From RYN-230 sp963844695 (GTDB lineage: Bacteria > Actinomycetota > Actinomycetes > Streptosporangiales > Streptosporangiaceae), in contig CAWJPL010000002.1 in assembly GCA_963844695.1 (NCBI GenBank), positions 1 to 64,000 on the forward strand: 64,000 bases of DNA. Reading direction: 5' to 3'. Each line of letters opens with the position of its first letter. The stretch's first letter is position 1. Shown in pieces: positions 53,560 through 63,938 of this stretch. The notes under the pieces are model-generated. The model saw only the letters and a list, made by a program, of their open reading frames with translations, searched no databases and had not been told where the DNA came from. Both the position numbers and the translations under genes were made by a program.

Positions 53560-54306
53560 TCATCCGAGCCGGAGTCTGCGGGCGATGACGTCCTGGGCCA
53601 CGTCGTCGAGCAGCCGGTCGTGGCTGTAGGCGAACGCCCGCAGCCGGATGAGTGCGTCGGTCACACTGATACCTTCCTGAACCGAGACTATTCCTGCCGC
53701 GTTGTGCACGGCGAAGTGGAAGTCGGCGCCGGCCTCGAGTTGCTCGGCCACCACGCCGGACGGCGCGCCGGCCTGGGCGTCCAGCACCCAGCGGGCGGTC
53801 AGGTCCGCCAGCACCAGCGCGTCGGCGTGCTGGTCGGAGCTGAGGTCGCCGGGGCGGTCACGGTAGAGGTCGAGCGCCCCGAGGCGCACCGCGCCGACCC
53901 GCAGCGGAAATCCGAACACCGCCCGCACGCCCGCTTCGAGCACCGGCGGGGTGAACGCGAACCACCGTGGCGTCTGCGGGGCGGCCAGATCGGGCTCGCT
54001 CACGATCGTGTCCCCCTGGTAGGCGTCCACGCACGGGCCCTCTCCCAGCGTGTACTGCAACTCCTCGATGAGCTGGCTGACCTCGTCACTGCTGCACAGC
54101 GACCCGCGGGGAACGTCGTCGGACATGAGCATGACCCCCGCGCCTTTCATGCCGGTGAGCTGAGGGCCGACCGCGCACAGCCGGGCGGCCGGCCACATGC
54201 TCTCCCCGTCGGACAGCTCGGCCAGTATCCTGCGCAGCCTGTCGCCGGGCATGTCAGCCGCCCGATCCCAGGCCGGGGCGGCACCCGCCCACGGTCCCGC
54301 GGCCAC
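53560..54306 (-). CDS. Second GAF and ANTAR domain protein
   Basis: A 248-residue protein with GAF (GVMLMSDDVPRGSLCSSDEV; GEGPCVDAYQGD; GFPLRVGAVRLGALDLY) and a divergent ANTAR-like end (FHFAVHNAAGIVSVQEGISVTDALIRLRAFAYSHDRLL). The usual ANTAR core residues EQAKGV are replaced by VHNAAGI, but the rest of the helix pattern is kept. GTG 54306 is used; ATG at 54252 is an alternative. It lies 52 nt upstream of the first GAF-ANTAR gene, so the two form an operon. Confidence 0.85.
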   Translation of the reverse strand: MAAGPWAGAAPAWDRAADMPGDRLRRILAELSDGESMWPAARLCAVGPQLTGMKGAGVMLMSDDVPRGSLCSSDEVSQLIEELQYTLGEGPCVDAYQGDTIVSEPDLAAPQTPRWFAFTPPVLEAGVRAVFGFPLRVGAVRLGALDLYRDRPGDLSSDQHADALVLADLTARWVLDAQAGAPSGVVAEQLEAGADFHFAVHNAAGIVSVQEGISVTDALIRLRAFAYSHDRLLDDVAQDVIARRLRLG

Positions 54307-54770
54307 CGATCACCGGCTGACTCCTTCACCTGGGGAAGGAAAGCGTCAGCTAGGGCCGGATTCGGCGTCCTTCCAGGCCCGGAACTCCGGGCGTTTCGAC
54401 CAGGCTATGCCGTCAGGAGGACGCCGGGCGCCCGGGCTGCGGATGTGGGCACCGAACCGCCGGCCGGGGCGGCGGTCGTGAAGTGGCCGCCGGGCCGCGG
54501 TCCTGGTGACCAGGGAGCCCTGTACAGCAGATCTCCGGAAGCGTAACCTGTCCCCGGCTGCTCCGGACCCTGGCGGCCATGACCATGCATTGCTGCGCAA
54601 CTATGCACTGCTCGTGGTCGCGAAGCCAGGAGCCGGCTTTTTTTATGCACAAAACCTGAGGCTGGGTGTCCCCGCAGGAGATCGCTGGGGCGTCTCCTGA
54701 ACCGGGCGACCGGGACTGTCCAGGCGAGCGTGGCTGGCACGGACACGAGGGTGAGCGGCGGAGGGGGCCG
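54307..54770. other. 464-nt stretch without an accepted gene
   Basis: GC-rich at the left; at 54590-54670 it becomes AT-richer with a T7 run (54638-54644) behind a short dyad (AGCCGGCT) and two partial copies of ATGCA-C/T-TGCT. It must hold the promoter of the GAF-ANTAR pair and the end of the acyl-CoA synthetase transcript. Confidence 0.4.
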
Positions 54771-56534
54771 CTAACCCTTCAGGCCCGGGAAGTCCTCTTC
54801 CCAGAACTCCGTGTGCCCGCGCGGGCCGGTGGGTGCGGCGGGGCCGGGTCCCGCCGCACCCGGCGGGCCCAGCCGCTCTGTCTCCTGGCCGCGCAGTTCC
54901 ACCCGGCGGATCTTGCCGGAGATGGTCTTGGGCAGCTCGCTGAACTCCAGCCGCCTGATCCGCTTGTACGGGGCCAGCCGCTGCCGGGCGTAGCCGAGGA
55001 TCGACACCGCGGTCTCAGGCGAAGGCTCGAACCCGGCCGCGAGCGTGACGTACGCCTTGGGCACCGCGAACCGCATCGGGTCCGGCGACGGGACCACGGC
55101 CGCCTCGGCCACCGCCTCGTGCTCGATCAGCACGCTCTCGAGCTCGAACGGGGAGATCCGGTAGTCCGACGCCTTGAACACGTCGTCGGTCCGCCCGATG
55201 TAGGTCAGGTACCCGTCGGCGTCCCGGCTGGCCACGTCCCCGGTGTGGTAGTAGCCGCCGCGCATGGCCTCGGCGGCCCGCTCCTCGTCGCCCCGGTACC
55301 CGGTCATCAGGCCCAGCGGCCGCCGCTCCAGGTCCAGGCAGATCTCGCCCTCCGGGCCGGGCTCGCCGGTCAGCGGGTTGACCAGGGCCACGGTGTAGCC
55401 GGGCAGCGGGCGGCCCATCGAGCCGGGCCGCAGCGGCTGCCCCGGCGAGTTGCCGACCTGGGCGGTGGTCTCGGTCTGCCCGTAACCGTCGCGCACCGTG
55501 ATCTCCCAGGCCCGCCGCACCTGGTCGATCACCTCGGGGTTCAGCGGCTCGCCCGCGGCCACGCACTCGCGCAGCGCGCTGACGTCGCAGGCGCTCAGGT
55601 CGGCCTGGATGAGCATCCGCCAGACCGTGGGCGGGGCGCAGAACGTGGTCACCCCGTAGCCGCCGATGGTGTCCATCAGGGCCTGGGGAGAAAACCGCTC
55701 GTAGCCGAGTATCAGCGCGGTCGCCCCCGCGTTCCACGGCGCGTACACGTTGCTCCACGCGTGCTTGGCCCAGCCCGGCGAGGAGATGTTCAGGTGCACG
55801 TCGCCCGGCTGCAGCCCGATCCAGTACATCGTCGAGAGATGACCAGCCGGGTAGCTGGCGTGGGTATGCTCCACCAGCTTGGGCTGGGCGGTGGTCCCGG
55901 ACGTGAAATACAGCAGCAACGGATCGGTTGCCAGCGTCACGCCCTCCGCGACGTAGCGGGCGCTGGCGCTGGCCGCCTCGGCGTAACTGTGCCAGCCCCC
56001 GGGCGGGGGCGCCCCGGGGCTGACGCTGACCGCCACCCGGGTCCAGTCCCCCGGGACCTCGGCGAACCGGGAGGTGTGGCCGTACTCGGTGATCACGTGC
56101 CGGACGTCGCCGCGGGCCACCCGGTCGGCCAGGTCTTCCGGGCCGAGCAGGGTGCTGGCCGGGATGATGACCACGCCGAGCTTCATCGCGGCCAGGATGA
56201 TCTCCCACAGCGGCGCGATGTTGCCCAGCATCAGCAGCAGCCGGTCACCCCGCCGGGCGCCGAGGCCGCGCAGCCAGTTGGCCACCTGGTTGGAGCGCGC
56301 GGCCATCTCGCCGTAGCTGATCCGGGCGGCGGCGTCCCCGTCGGCCACGATGCGCAGCGCATCGCGGTCCGGGTGCTCGGCCGCGATCACGTCGAACCAG
56401 TCCAGGGCCCAGTTGAACTGATCCAGCCGCGGCCAGGAGAACCCGGCCAGCGCGGCCGGGTAGTCCGCACGGTAGCGCAGCAGAAGGTCCCGGGCGTCGC
56501 GGAAGACCTGCGTGGGGGAGGGCGCGTCGGTCAT
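54771..56534 (-). CDS. Acyl-CoA synthetase (AMP-forming, ANL superfamily)
   Basis: A 587-residue acid:CoA ligase. P-loop-like LYFTSGTTAQPKLVEHTH, adenylate site DGYGQTETTAQVGN, hinge YIGRTDDVFKASDYRISPFELES and C-terminal Lys in PKTISGKIRRVELR are all present. Layout resembles medium-chain acyl-CoA synthetases and acetyl-CoA synthetase-like enzymes (LDWFDVIAAEHPDRDAL). It activates a carboxylic acid; chain length is not known. Confidence 0.92.
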   Translation of the reverse strand: MTDAPSPTQVFRDARDLLLRYRADYPAALAGFSWPRLDQFNWALDWFDVIAAEHPDRDALRIVADGDAAARISYGEMAARSNQVANWLRGLGARRGDRLLLMLGNIAPLWEIILAAMKLGVVIIPASTLLGPEDLADRVARGDVRHVITEYGHTSRFAEVPGDWTRVAVSVSPGAPPPGGWHSYAEAASASARYVAEGVTLATDPLLLYFTSGTTAQPKLVEHTHASYPAGHLSTMYWIGLQPGDVHLNISSPGWAKHAWSNVYAPWNAGATALILGYERFSPQALMDTIGGYGVTTFCAPPTVWRMLIQADLSACDVSALRECVAAGEPLNPEVIDQVRRAWEITVRDGYGQTETTAQVGNSPGQPLRPGSMGRPLPGYTVALVNPLTGEPGPEGEICLDLERRPLGLMTGYRGDEERAAEAMRGGYYHTGDVASRDADGYLTYIGRTDDVFKASDYRISPFELESVLIEHEAVAEAAVVPSPDPMRFAVPKAYVTLAAGFEPSPETAVSILGYARQRLAPYKRIRRLEFSELPKTISGKIRRVELRGQETERLGPPGAAGPGPAAPTGPRGHTEFWEEDFPGLKG

Positions 56535-56658
56535 GAGGCCATCGTGGCAGTTGGTCCCCGGCGATGGAACGAGGCGATACGCAAAACGTGATCGGTCACC
56601 CGCAGTGACCAGCGCACAGTATGGTCAAGCTGGGCAAACACCGAAATGGGGGGCAGTT

Positions 56659-58000
56659 GTGCGCAAACTCATCGTGGCTACCGCGGTGTCCGCCGCCGGC
56701 GGGCTGCTGACGCTCGGCATGGCCTCGGCTCAGGCCGGAACGGGCGGCGAGCCGCCGCCCGCGGGGGTGGTGTCGCCTGCTCCGGCCAGCGGCACGCCGC
56801 GCCTGGCTAGCACGTCGCAGCCGAGGGAGCAGATCCGCCAGCTCCTCAAGTGCGGTGGCGTGATGTACGCGGTGGGCAGCTTCAGCTCGATCAAGCAGGG
56901 CAGCAGGACGTACGCGCGCACCGACATCTTCAGCTTCAGCGCGACCAGCCCGTACACCGTCACGTCGTGGGCGCCCAGGGTGGTGGGCAGCACCAAGACC
57001 GACGAGGACGGTGCGGCCGCGATCAACTCCATCGCCTTCAGCGGCCGCAAGTGCGCGGACGCCTACATCGGCGGCAACTTCACCCGGGTCAACGGCACCA
57101 AAGTGAGCAACGTCGCCGAGATCAGCCTCAGGACGGGCAACGTGCTCCCCGGCTTCGCGCACAGCGCCAACAAGACGGTCGACACCCTGGCCAAGGTCGG
57201 GGGCCATCTGCTGACGGGCGGCAAGTTCACGTCCATCAACGGCTCCCGCACCGCCCACATGATCAGCCTGAACTCGCGTAACGGCCACAGTGACGGGTTC
57301 CTGAGACTGTCCATCTCGGGCAGCCAGGTCTTCAACCAGCAGCTCAGCCACGGCGGCACCCTCGACCTGGTCGAAGGCGTGTTCAGCCGGGCCGGCGGCG
57401 TCACCCGGCACCAGATGTTCATGCTGAACGTGGGGGGCTCCCGGGCCAGCGTGACCGGCTGGACCTCGCCGGACTTCAACGTCGCCTGTACCGAGTCGTT
57501 CTGGGCCCGCTCGGCGGCCTGGTCGCCGGACGACTCCACCGTCTACGTCGCCACGACCGGCTTTCACCGGTCGGCGGCAGCAATCCGGCGCGCGCTCGGG
57601 ACCGTGCGACGCCGCGCTGGCCTACCCGGCGACGCGAACCTCGGTCGGGCACAAGTGGATCAACTACACCGGCTGTGACTCGCTGTACTCGGCTGCGGCC
57701 GACACCCACGCCGCCTACTTCGCCGGCCACGAGCGCTATTCGATGAACGGCAACGGGTGCAACGGTCTCGGCGCCAGCGGTTACAACGCGCCTGGCCTGG
57801 AGGGCGTGGACCCCGCGAACGGGAGGCTGTACGTCAACTCAGCAGGCTCCGCCGGATATTACAGCCGGGCCCGGGGCCTGGGCGCCGACGACATGCTGGC
57901 CACCAGCGCCGGGCTGTGGATCGCCAGCGACAACCTGGACGGCAGCGACACCTGCGGTGGCCAGAGCGGGCACGCCGGTATCTGCTTCCTGCGCTACTGA
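56659..58000 (+). CDS. Secreted repeat protein of the delta-60/propeller type (frameshift)
   Basis: GTG start with a G6 ribosome site. Signal peptide VRKLIVATAVSAAGGLLTL to SAQA. The mature part has repeats such as GGVMYAVGSFSSIKQGS, AYIGGNFTRVNGTKVSNVAE and GGKFTSINGSRTAHMISLN, the GG-x-F-x-x-(I/V)-NG pattern of delta-60-like beta-propellers. Near 57575 the frame changes. The other frame continues CDAALAYPATRTSVGHKW, YTGCDSLYSAAADTHAAYF and ends GHAGICFLRY at 58000. Two or more disulfides are likely. Confidence 0.75.
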
Positions 58001-58054
58001 AGCCTCTCGTGCCGTCTGCGCTCTGAGCTCGCGGCGGCTGTCGTCACGGCACGG

Positions 58055-58060
58055 TAGCGT
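58055..58060 (+). promoter_or_regulatory. -10 box of a possible leaderless DinG-like transcript
   Basis: TAGCGT fits TANNNT and lies 8 nt before the GTG at 58069, which has no Shine-Dalgarno sequence. Confidence 0.35.
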
Positions 58061-58068
58061 CTCGGGAC

Positions 58069-60305
58069 GTGGCTCCCGGTGAAAAGTCCGCGCAGGCTGG
58101 TCCTCCCCGCGCGAAGGTAGACGCCCGGGCGCTGCCTCCCCTGCCCGACCTGCTCGCCGCGGCGGTCGCCGGGATCGGCGGGGCCGAGCGGCCCGGGCAG
58201 GTCGCGATGGCCGAGGCGGTGGAGACGTCCCTCCGCTCTGGTGAGCACCTCGCGGTCCAGGCGGGCACCGGGACGGGTAAGTCCCTGGCCTACCTGGTCC
58301 CTGCGGTCGCGCACGCGCTGGCCAGCGGCAGCGCGGTGGTGGTGGCCACCGCTACCATCGCCCTGCAGCGCCAGCTGATCGACCGGGACTTGCCGCGGCT
58401 CGCCACGACGCTCAAGCCGCTGCTGGGCCAGGAGCCCGAGTTCGCGATCCTGAAGGGCCGGCGCAACTACCTGTGCCTGCAGCGGCTGAAGTCGGGCGCG
58501 CCCGAGGATCCCCGCGACGTGCTCTTCGACCGGGGGGCGACCTCCGCGGTCGGCCAGCAGGTCGAGCGGGTCCACGAGTGGGCGGCCCAGACCACGACGG
58601 GCGACCGCGACGAACTCGTCCCCGGCGTGGACGACCGGGCCTGGCGGCAGGTGTCGGTGAGCGCCCGGGAATGCCTCGGCGCCCAGCGCTGCCCGTTCGG
58701 CCGTGACTGCTACGCGGAGCAGGCCCGGCTGACCGCGGCCAAAGCCAGCATCGTGGTGACCAACCACGCGCTGCTCGCGATCAACGCGCTGGAGTCGTTC
58801 CCGGTCCTCCCCGAGCACGACGTCGTCATCATCGACGAGGCCCATGACCTGGTGAACCGGGTCACCAGCGCCGCGAGCGGGGAACTGTCCGCAGCCGGGG
58901 TGGACACGGCGGCCCGGCGGGTCGGGCGGCTGCTGTCCGCGGATGCGGCCGGACGCCTCCGGGAGGCGGGTGAGGCGGCCGCCCGGGCCTTCGCCGAGTC
59001 CCGCGACGGCCGCCTGGACTTCCTGGACAGCGACCTGTCCAGCGCGCTGGCCCTGGTGCGCGACGCCGCCGCCGGGTGCGCCACCGAGATCCGGTCCAGT
59101 GCCAAGCAGTCGGGTGAGGACGTACCCGAGCAGCAGGCCGCGACGCGCGCGGCGCTGGCGGGCCTGGACGATCTGGTCGGCACCGCGGAGCGGATCCTGG
59201 TCTCCTACGTCGAGGACCTCACCTCCCGGACCGACGTGGTCTGGATGGACCGGCCGGTGGTCGAGGACCCGCGCCGCCCGGCCACGCTCCGGGTGGCCCC
59301 GTTGCAGGTCGGAGCGCTGCTCGCGGAGCGCCTGTTCCGTCGCCAGACCGTGGTGCTGACCTCGGCGACCCTGGCTCTCGGCGGCTCGTTCGAGCCGCTG
59401 GCCCGGCAGTGGGGCCTGCCGCGGCCCGGGACCGACGTGCCCGGCCCGGAGCCGGCCAGCTCCGAGTCGGCCAGCCCGGGCCGGCCAGCCCGCGCCGGCT
59501 GGCCCGGAGCCCTCAGGCGCCGCGGAGACCGATGCTGGGCAGGCCGCCGCCGCAGGGCGCCGGTGCGGCAGCGGCCGGGCCGGGAACCGACGATCCGGGG
59601 GAGCCGCCGGCCGAGCCGTCCCCGCACGGCCTGGCCTGGTCCGGCCTGGACGTCGGCTCGCCCTTCGACCATCCTCACCGCGGCATCCTGTACGTCGCCA
59701 AGCACCTGCCCCCGCCCGGCCGCGATGGGCTCCCGGCGGCCTACCTGACCGAGCTGACCGAGCTGATCACCGCGGCGGGCGGGCGGACGCTCGGGCTGTT
59801 CTCGTCCATGCGGGCCGCCCGGCAGGCCGCGCTGGAGCTCCGCGGCACGCTCAGCGTCCCGCTGTTCTGCCAGGGTGACGACTCCACCGGGCAGCTCATC
59901 CGGCAGTTTGCGGAGTATGAGACAAGCTGCCTGTTCGGCACGCTGTCGCTGTGGCAGGGCGTCGACGTGCCGGGGCCGGCGCTGCAGCTGGTGGTCATCG
60001 ACCGGATCCCGTTCCCGCGCCCGGACGACCCGCTGGCCTCCGCCCGGCAGCGGATGGTCGGGGCCCGCGGCGGCAACGGGTTCATGGCTATCGCCGTCTC
60101 CCATGCCGCGCTGCTGCTCGCCCAGGGCGCCGGGCGGTTGCTGCGCACCATGGACGACCGGGGCATGGTGGCTATCCTCGACCCCCGGCTGGCCACCGCC
60201 CGGTACGGCGGTTTCCTGCGCGCGTCGCTCCCGCCGTTCTGGGCCACCACGGACCCGGCGGTAGCCCGGGACGCGCTGCGCCGCCTGGCCGCCCAGAACG
60301 CCTGA
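58069..60305 (+). CDS. dinG: DinG-type ATP-dependent DNA helicase (frameshift)
   Basis: XPD/DinG-family superfamily 2 helicase. Walker A is GTGTGKS, motif II is DEAHD, and an iron-sulfur cluster is suggested by YLCLQRL plus CLGAQRCPFGRDC, which supply four Cys. The C-terminal helicase half has GTLSLWQGVDVPG, VVIDRIPFPRPDDP and AQGAGRLLRTMDDRG. A frame change within 59505-59570, in a Pro/Ala-rich linker, divides the gene; the rest is continuous. Likely removes R-loops or blocked replication structures. Confidence 0.9.
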
Positions 60306-60423
60306 CGCCCCCGGCTGCGCCGCAGCGGTCAGGCCGGGTCGCGGATGACCAGTCCGGTGTCCAGGATGACCTGGGCCGGCCCACCTTCACCCTGAATGGG
60401 AGCGCCCCGTAGCCTTTAGCAAT

Positions 60424-60450
60424 CTCTTCGTCACTCTTGGTAACGAAGAG
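60424..60450 (+). promoter_or_regulatory. Dyad overlapping the start region of the SLOG-like gene
   Basis: CTCTTCGT and ACGAAGAG are exact inverted copies with 11 nt between. The right arm runs into the AAGAGGG that directly precedes the GTG at 60453, so it could act as an operator or hide the ribosome site in a stem. Confidence 0.55.
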
Positions 60451-60452
60451 GG

Positions 60453-61067
60453 GTGTATCCGGGAAGCTGGACGCGCCGGCCGTTCTCGTTGCGGATCGGG
60501 GTGACCGGGCACCGGCGGCTCACCGATCCGGCCGCTCTGGTCCCGGGCATCCAGGCCGCGGTCGAGGGGGTCGTCGAGCGGTTCCTGGGTCCTGCGGCCG
60601 AGCCTGCGCTGCTGGTCATCTCCGCGCTGGCCGAAGGGGCGGACCGCCTGGTCGCGGCGGAGGTGCTGGCCAGGCTGGGCGCGACCATGGAGGCTGTGCT
60701 GCCGCTGCCGCCCGGGGACTACCTGGACGATTTCACCGGCGACGCCTCGAAAGCCGAGTTCACCGAGATGCTCGGGCAGGCCGCCTCGGTCTGGGTGGCC
60801 CGGCCGGGGGGCAGCCGCGACGAGGCCTACGAGCGGGCCGGGCGCCATGTGGTGGACCGCGCCGACGTGCTCATCGCGCTGTGGGACGGCGAGCCGCCGC
60901 GCGGCCGCGGCGGCACGGCCACGGTCGTGGCGTACGCCCGCGCGCAGGGCGTGCCGGTGGCCTGGGTGTCCACGTTGACCGTGGCCGCCCCGGTCGGCCG
61001 CGAAGGGCGGTTCTGCGCCCCGGCTGGCGTCCCCTGGGAAATATCTAGGCCGCAGGGCGCGCTCTAA
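60453..61067 (+). CDS. Stand-alone SLOG/LOG-like Rossmann protein
   Basis: A 204-residue single-domain protein: LRIGVTGHRRLTDPAAL, LLVISALAEGADRLVA, PLPPGDYLDDF, HVVDRADVLIALWDGEPPRGRGGTA and VPVAWVSTL. These are the conserved blocks of SLOG-type nucleotide-binding proteins, often fused to effector domains in conflict systems or TRP-like sensors. Here no effector is fused. It might bind a nucleotide signal. It lies between the DinG-like gene and ftsH on the same strand. Confidence 0.75.
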   Translation: MYPGSWTRRPFSLRIGVTGHRRLTDPAALVPGIQAAVEGVVERFLGPAAEPALLVISALAEGADRLVAAEVLARLGATMEAVLPLPPGDYLDDFTGDASKAEFTEMLGQAASVWVARPGGSRDEAYERAGRHVVDRADVLIALWDGEPPRGRGGTATVVAYARAQGVPVAWVSTLTVAAPVGREGRFCAPAGVPWEISRPQGAL

Positions 61068-61274
61068 CTGGTGAAGGACCTCATGCGAAGGCGGGCACAC
61101 TGCATGAGCTCGTGCTCACGTCCGCCGGTCATCGCGGCGTATGCGGTCGCTCCGAACGAATCCCAGCCTGGTGATCGTCCGGACAATGTCTTCCTTCCGT
61201 GCACCTGCACGGCTTGGCCCGGCTGCCCCTGACCTCGGCGGTCACTTGTCGATTGATTTAGAGCCGAGGCTGGC

Positions 61275-63312
61275 ATGAAACTAAATTTTCTCCCGTCAGG
61301 GTTTTCCCGGGCCGGTCACGAGGCCAGTACCAGGCATCGGTTGACGCCGGTCCGCCGCGGTCCGCCGAACCAGCTGAACCACCGCCCTAAGGCGCCCACG
61401 CCAGCGCCGAAGCCCAGTCCGCGCTGGCCGATATGGGTGTTGGTGGCCGGGGCCGTGCTCGGCGGGGTCATCCTCTTCCATCCGGGGTTCAACAGCGCGA
61501 AGACCCAGGACTTCAGCTACAGCAGCTTTGTCGGCGAAGTGACGGCCAATAAGGTATCGACGGCAACGATCAGCTCGACCGGGGTGGTGACCGGGAAGCT
61601 TCACAACGGCGTGGCCTACAGTTCCCAGATCCCCACCGCGCTGAACGACCAGGCGCTCTCTCCTCTCCTGCTCAAGCACAAGGTCCAGGTGACCGGAGGC
61701 AGTGCGGGCACGTCCCTCGTGACGAGCCTGCTCTTCTCATTCCTGCCCCTGCTGCTCCTGGTCGGTGCCTTCATCTGGTTCGCCCGCCGCGGGCGCAAGC
61801 AGATGGGCGGGATCATGAGCATCGGCAAGTCAAAGGCCAAGCTCTACGACGAGGAAAGGCCGACCACCCGTTTCGCGGACATCGCCGGCTACGAAGGCTC
61901 CAAGGCCGAGGTCATGGAAGTCGTCGACTTCCTGAAACACCCGCAGCGCTACGCCCAGGCGGGCGCGGTCGGCCCCAAGGGCATCCTCATGGTCGGGCCG
62001 CCCGGGACCGGGAAGACGCTGATGGCCAAGGCGGTCGCTGGCGAGGCGGGGGTCCCGTTCTTCGCGCTCAGCGGGTCGAGCTTCGTGGAGATGTTCGTCG
62101 GTGTCGGCGCGTCGCGAGTGCGGGATCTTTTCACCGACGCGCGCAAGCACGCGCCCTCGATCATCTTCATCGACGAGATCGACGCCATCGGGGGCCGCCG
62201 CGGTCCCGGGGGGTTCGGCTCGAACGACGAGCGTGAGCAGACCCTCAACCAGCTGCTGTCCGACATGGACGGGTTCGAGCCCGGGGCCAGCGTGGTGGTC
62301 ATGGGCGCGACCAACCGGGCTGAGATCCTCGACAGCGCACTGCTGCGGCCCGGCCGCTTCGACCGGACGGTGGACATTCCGCTGCCCAACCAGAAGGAGC
62401 GGGCGGCGATCCTGGACGATCCACGGGCGGGGCAAGTCCCTCGCGCCCGACGTGGATCTGGCCGCGGTGTCCCGGGGGACGCCGGGGTTCTCGGGCGCCG
62501 ACCTCGCCAACCTCGTGAACGAGGCCGCGATCAACGCCGTGCGCGACCACCGCGCTGTCCTGTCCGCCGCTGACTTCGCGGCGGCCCGGGACCGGCTGCT
62601 GATCGGCCAGCGCGACGCATCCAACGCGCTGCTGCCCGAGGAAAAGAACTCGGTCGCCGTGCACGAAGCCGGCCACGCGCTCGTCGCCGTCCTGTCGGAG
62701 CACGCCGACCCGGTGGCCAAGGTCACCATCCTGCCCCGCGGCGCGGCCCTCGGAGTGACCGAGCAGCTGCCGGAGTTCGAACGCCACCTGTACCGCCAGA
62801 GCTATCTCACCGACACGCTCGCGGTCCGGCTGGGCGGCCGCGCGGCCGAGATCATCGTCCTCGGGGAGCCCTCGACCGGTGCCTCGAACGACCTCGCGGG
62901 CGCCACCGACCTGGCCACCCGCATGGTGCGGGAATGGGGCTTCTCGACGGAGATGGGACCCGTCGGCTACGGCCCGGAAGGGCCAAGCCGGGACAACCCG
63001 TTCGCGGGCCGTCCCTACGCCGAGGAGACCCAGCGCGCCATCGACCGGGAGGTGGCCACGCTGCTGCGCGAGGCCGAGACCCGGGCGACCACGCTGCTGC
63101 GCACGAACCTGGACAAACTCAGCCAGGTGGTCGATCTCCTGCTCGAACGGGAGACCATCGACGGGTCGGACCTGACGGCCATCGTCGGGACACCGGAACG
63201 CCACGGGGCGCCAGAAATGACCTGGGCGCCCCGGGCGGTGGCGATGGCCCCAGCCGAGGCGGAGCAGGGCGGGACCAGCACGGCCAACGGGAAGGCCGCG
63301 CCGGTCAGCTGA
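61275..63312 (+). CDS. ftsH: ATP-dependent zinc metalloprotease FtsH (frameshift)
   Basis: About 678 residues. Two membrane helices (WPIWVLVAGAVLGGVILF and SFLPLLLLVGAFIWFA) flank a periplasmic part. The AAA domain has GPPGTGKTLMAKAVAG, FIDEIDAIGGRRG and the second region of homology in ATNRAEILDSALLRPGRFD. M41 zinc site is VAVHEAGHALV, with the later Asp in GASNDLAGATDLA. One extra G near 62413 (CCTGGACG) breaks the frame. The family neighbours folE, tilS and hpt are absent, so this may be a second FtsH. Confidence 0.93.
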
Positions 63313-63327
63313 GCCGCCGCGCCTGGG

Positions 63328-63756
63328 TTAGCGCGACACGCGGGTCCGGGTCGGCGACGGCACAGGCGCCGGCCGGGCTGAGCCGGAGGGCACCGGAACC
63401 GGTGTGCGTGTGCCTGCGCGCGTGGGCGACGGCACCGGGCTGGGCATCGAGGTGCGGGACGGAACGGCCGAGGGCACGGGACTGGGTGCCGAGGTCCGGG
63501 ACGGGACGGGTGCTGGCGCCGCGGTCCGTGACCGAACCGGCGAGGGCGCCGGGCTGGGCGCCGGCGCGCGGGACGGAACGGGTGAGGGTGTCGCGGAGCC
63601 GGGCCCGGGCTTGCTGCCGGACGCCGCCGAATCAAGTCCCGCCCTGGCCGGGTGGCCACCACCGGACGACGCCAGGGCCAGGCCGGTCCCGCCCGCCAGC
63701 AGGACGGCCACGGGCACTCCCAGCCAGGCCATCGCGCGCGTGCTAGGTGTCCTCAT
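63328..63756 (-). CDS. Pro/Ser/Arg-rich repeat surface protein (small)
   Basis: A 142-residue ORF. The N terminus MRTPSTRAMAWLGVPVAVLLAGGTGLALASS looks like a signal or anchor helix. The rest is low complexity with repeats such as PSPVPSRTS, PAPVPSPTR. Such proteins can cross the cell wall. A plus-strand frame of the same length gives Gly/Thr/Asp repeats but no signal sequence, so the minus strand is preferred. Confidence 0.5.
   Translation of the reverse strand: MRTPSTRAMAWLGVPVAVLLAGGTGLALASSGGGHPARAGLDSAASGSKPGPGSATPSPVPSRAPAPSPAPSPVRSRTAAPAPVPSRTSAPSPVPSAVPSRTSMPSPVPSPTRAGTRTPVPVPSGSARPAPVPSPTRTRVSR
63420..63620. repeat. Degenerate tandem repeats inside the 63328 gene
   Basis: Units of about 36 bp with a core GGGACGG-A/G-ACGG and GGGCACGGGACTGGG drift along the region; the minus-strand translation gives (A)PSPVPSRT. 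Confidence 0.55.
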
Positions 63757-63938
63757 CTGACCTCCAGTTCAGGCCGGCCGCAGTGGCCAGCGGTCACCGT
63801 AGGTACCTGCGGGAAGCACGTCTGGTTGCGTCGCGGCGGGGTGAGATATACGACGCCTGAGTCCCGGCCGCTGCGGGCCGGAACTGGCCTATGGTGAGCG
63901 GACGTGAGCGGGCTGGGGAAGGCGACCAAGGAGGCTCG

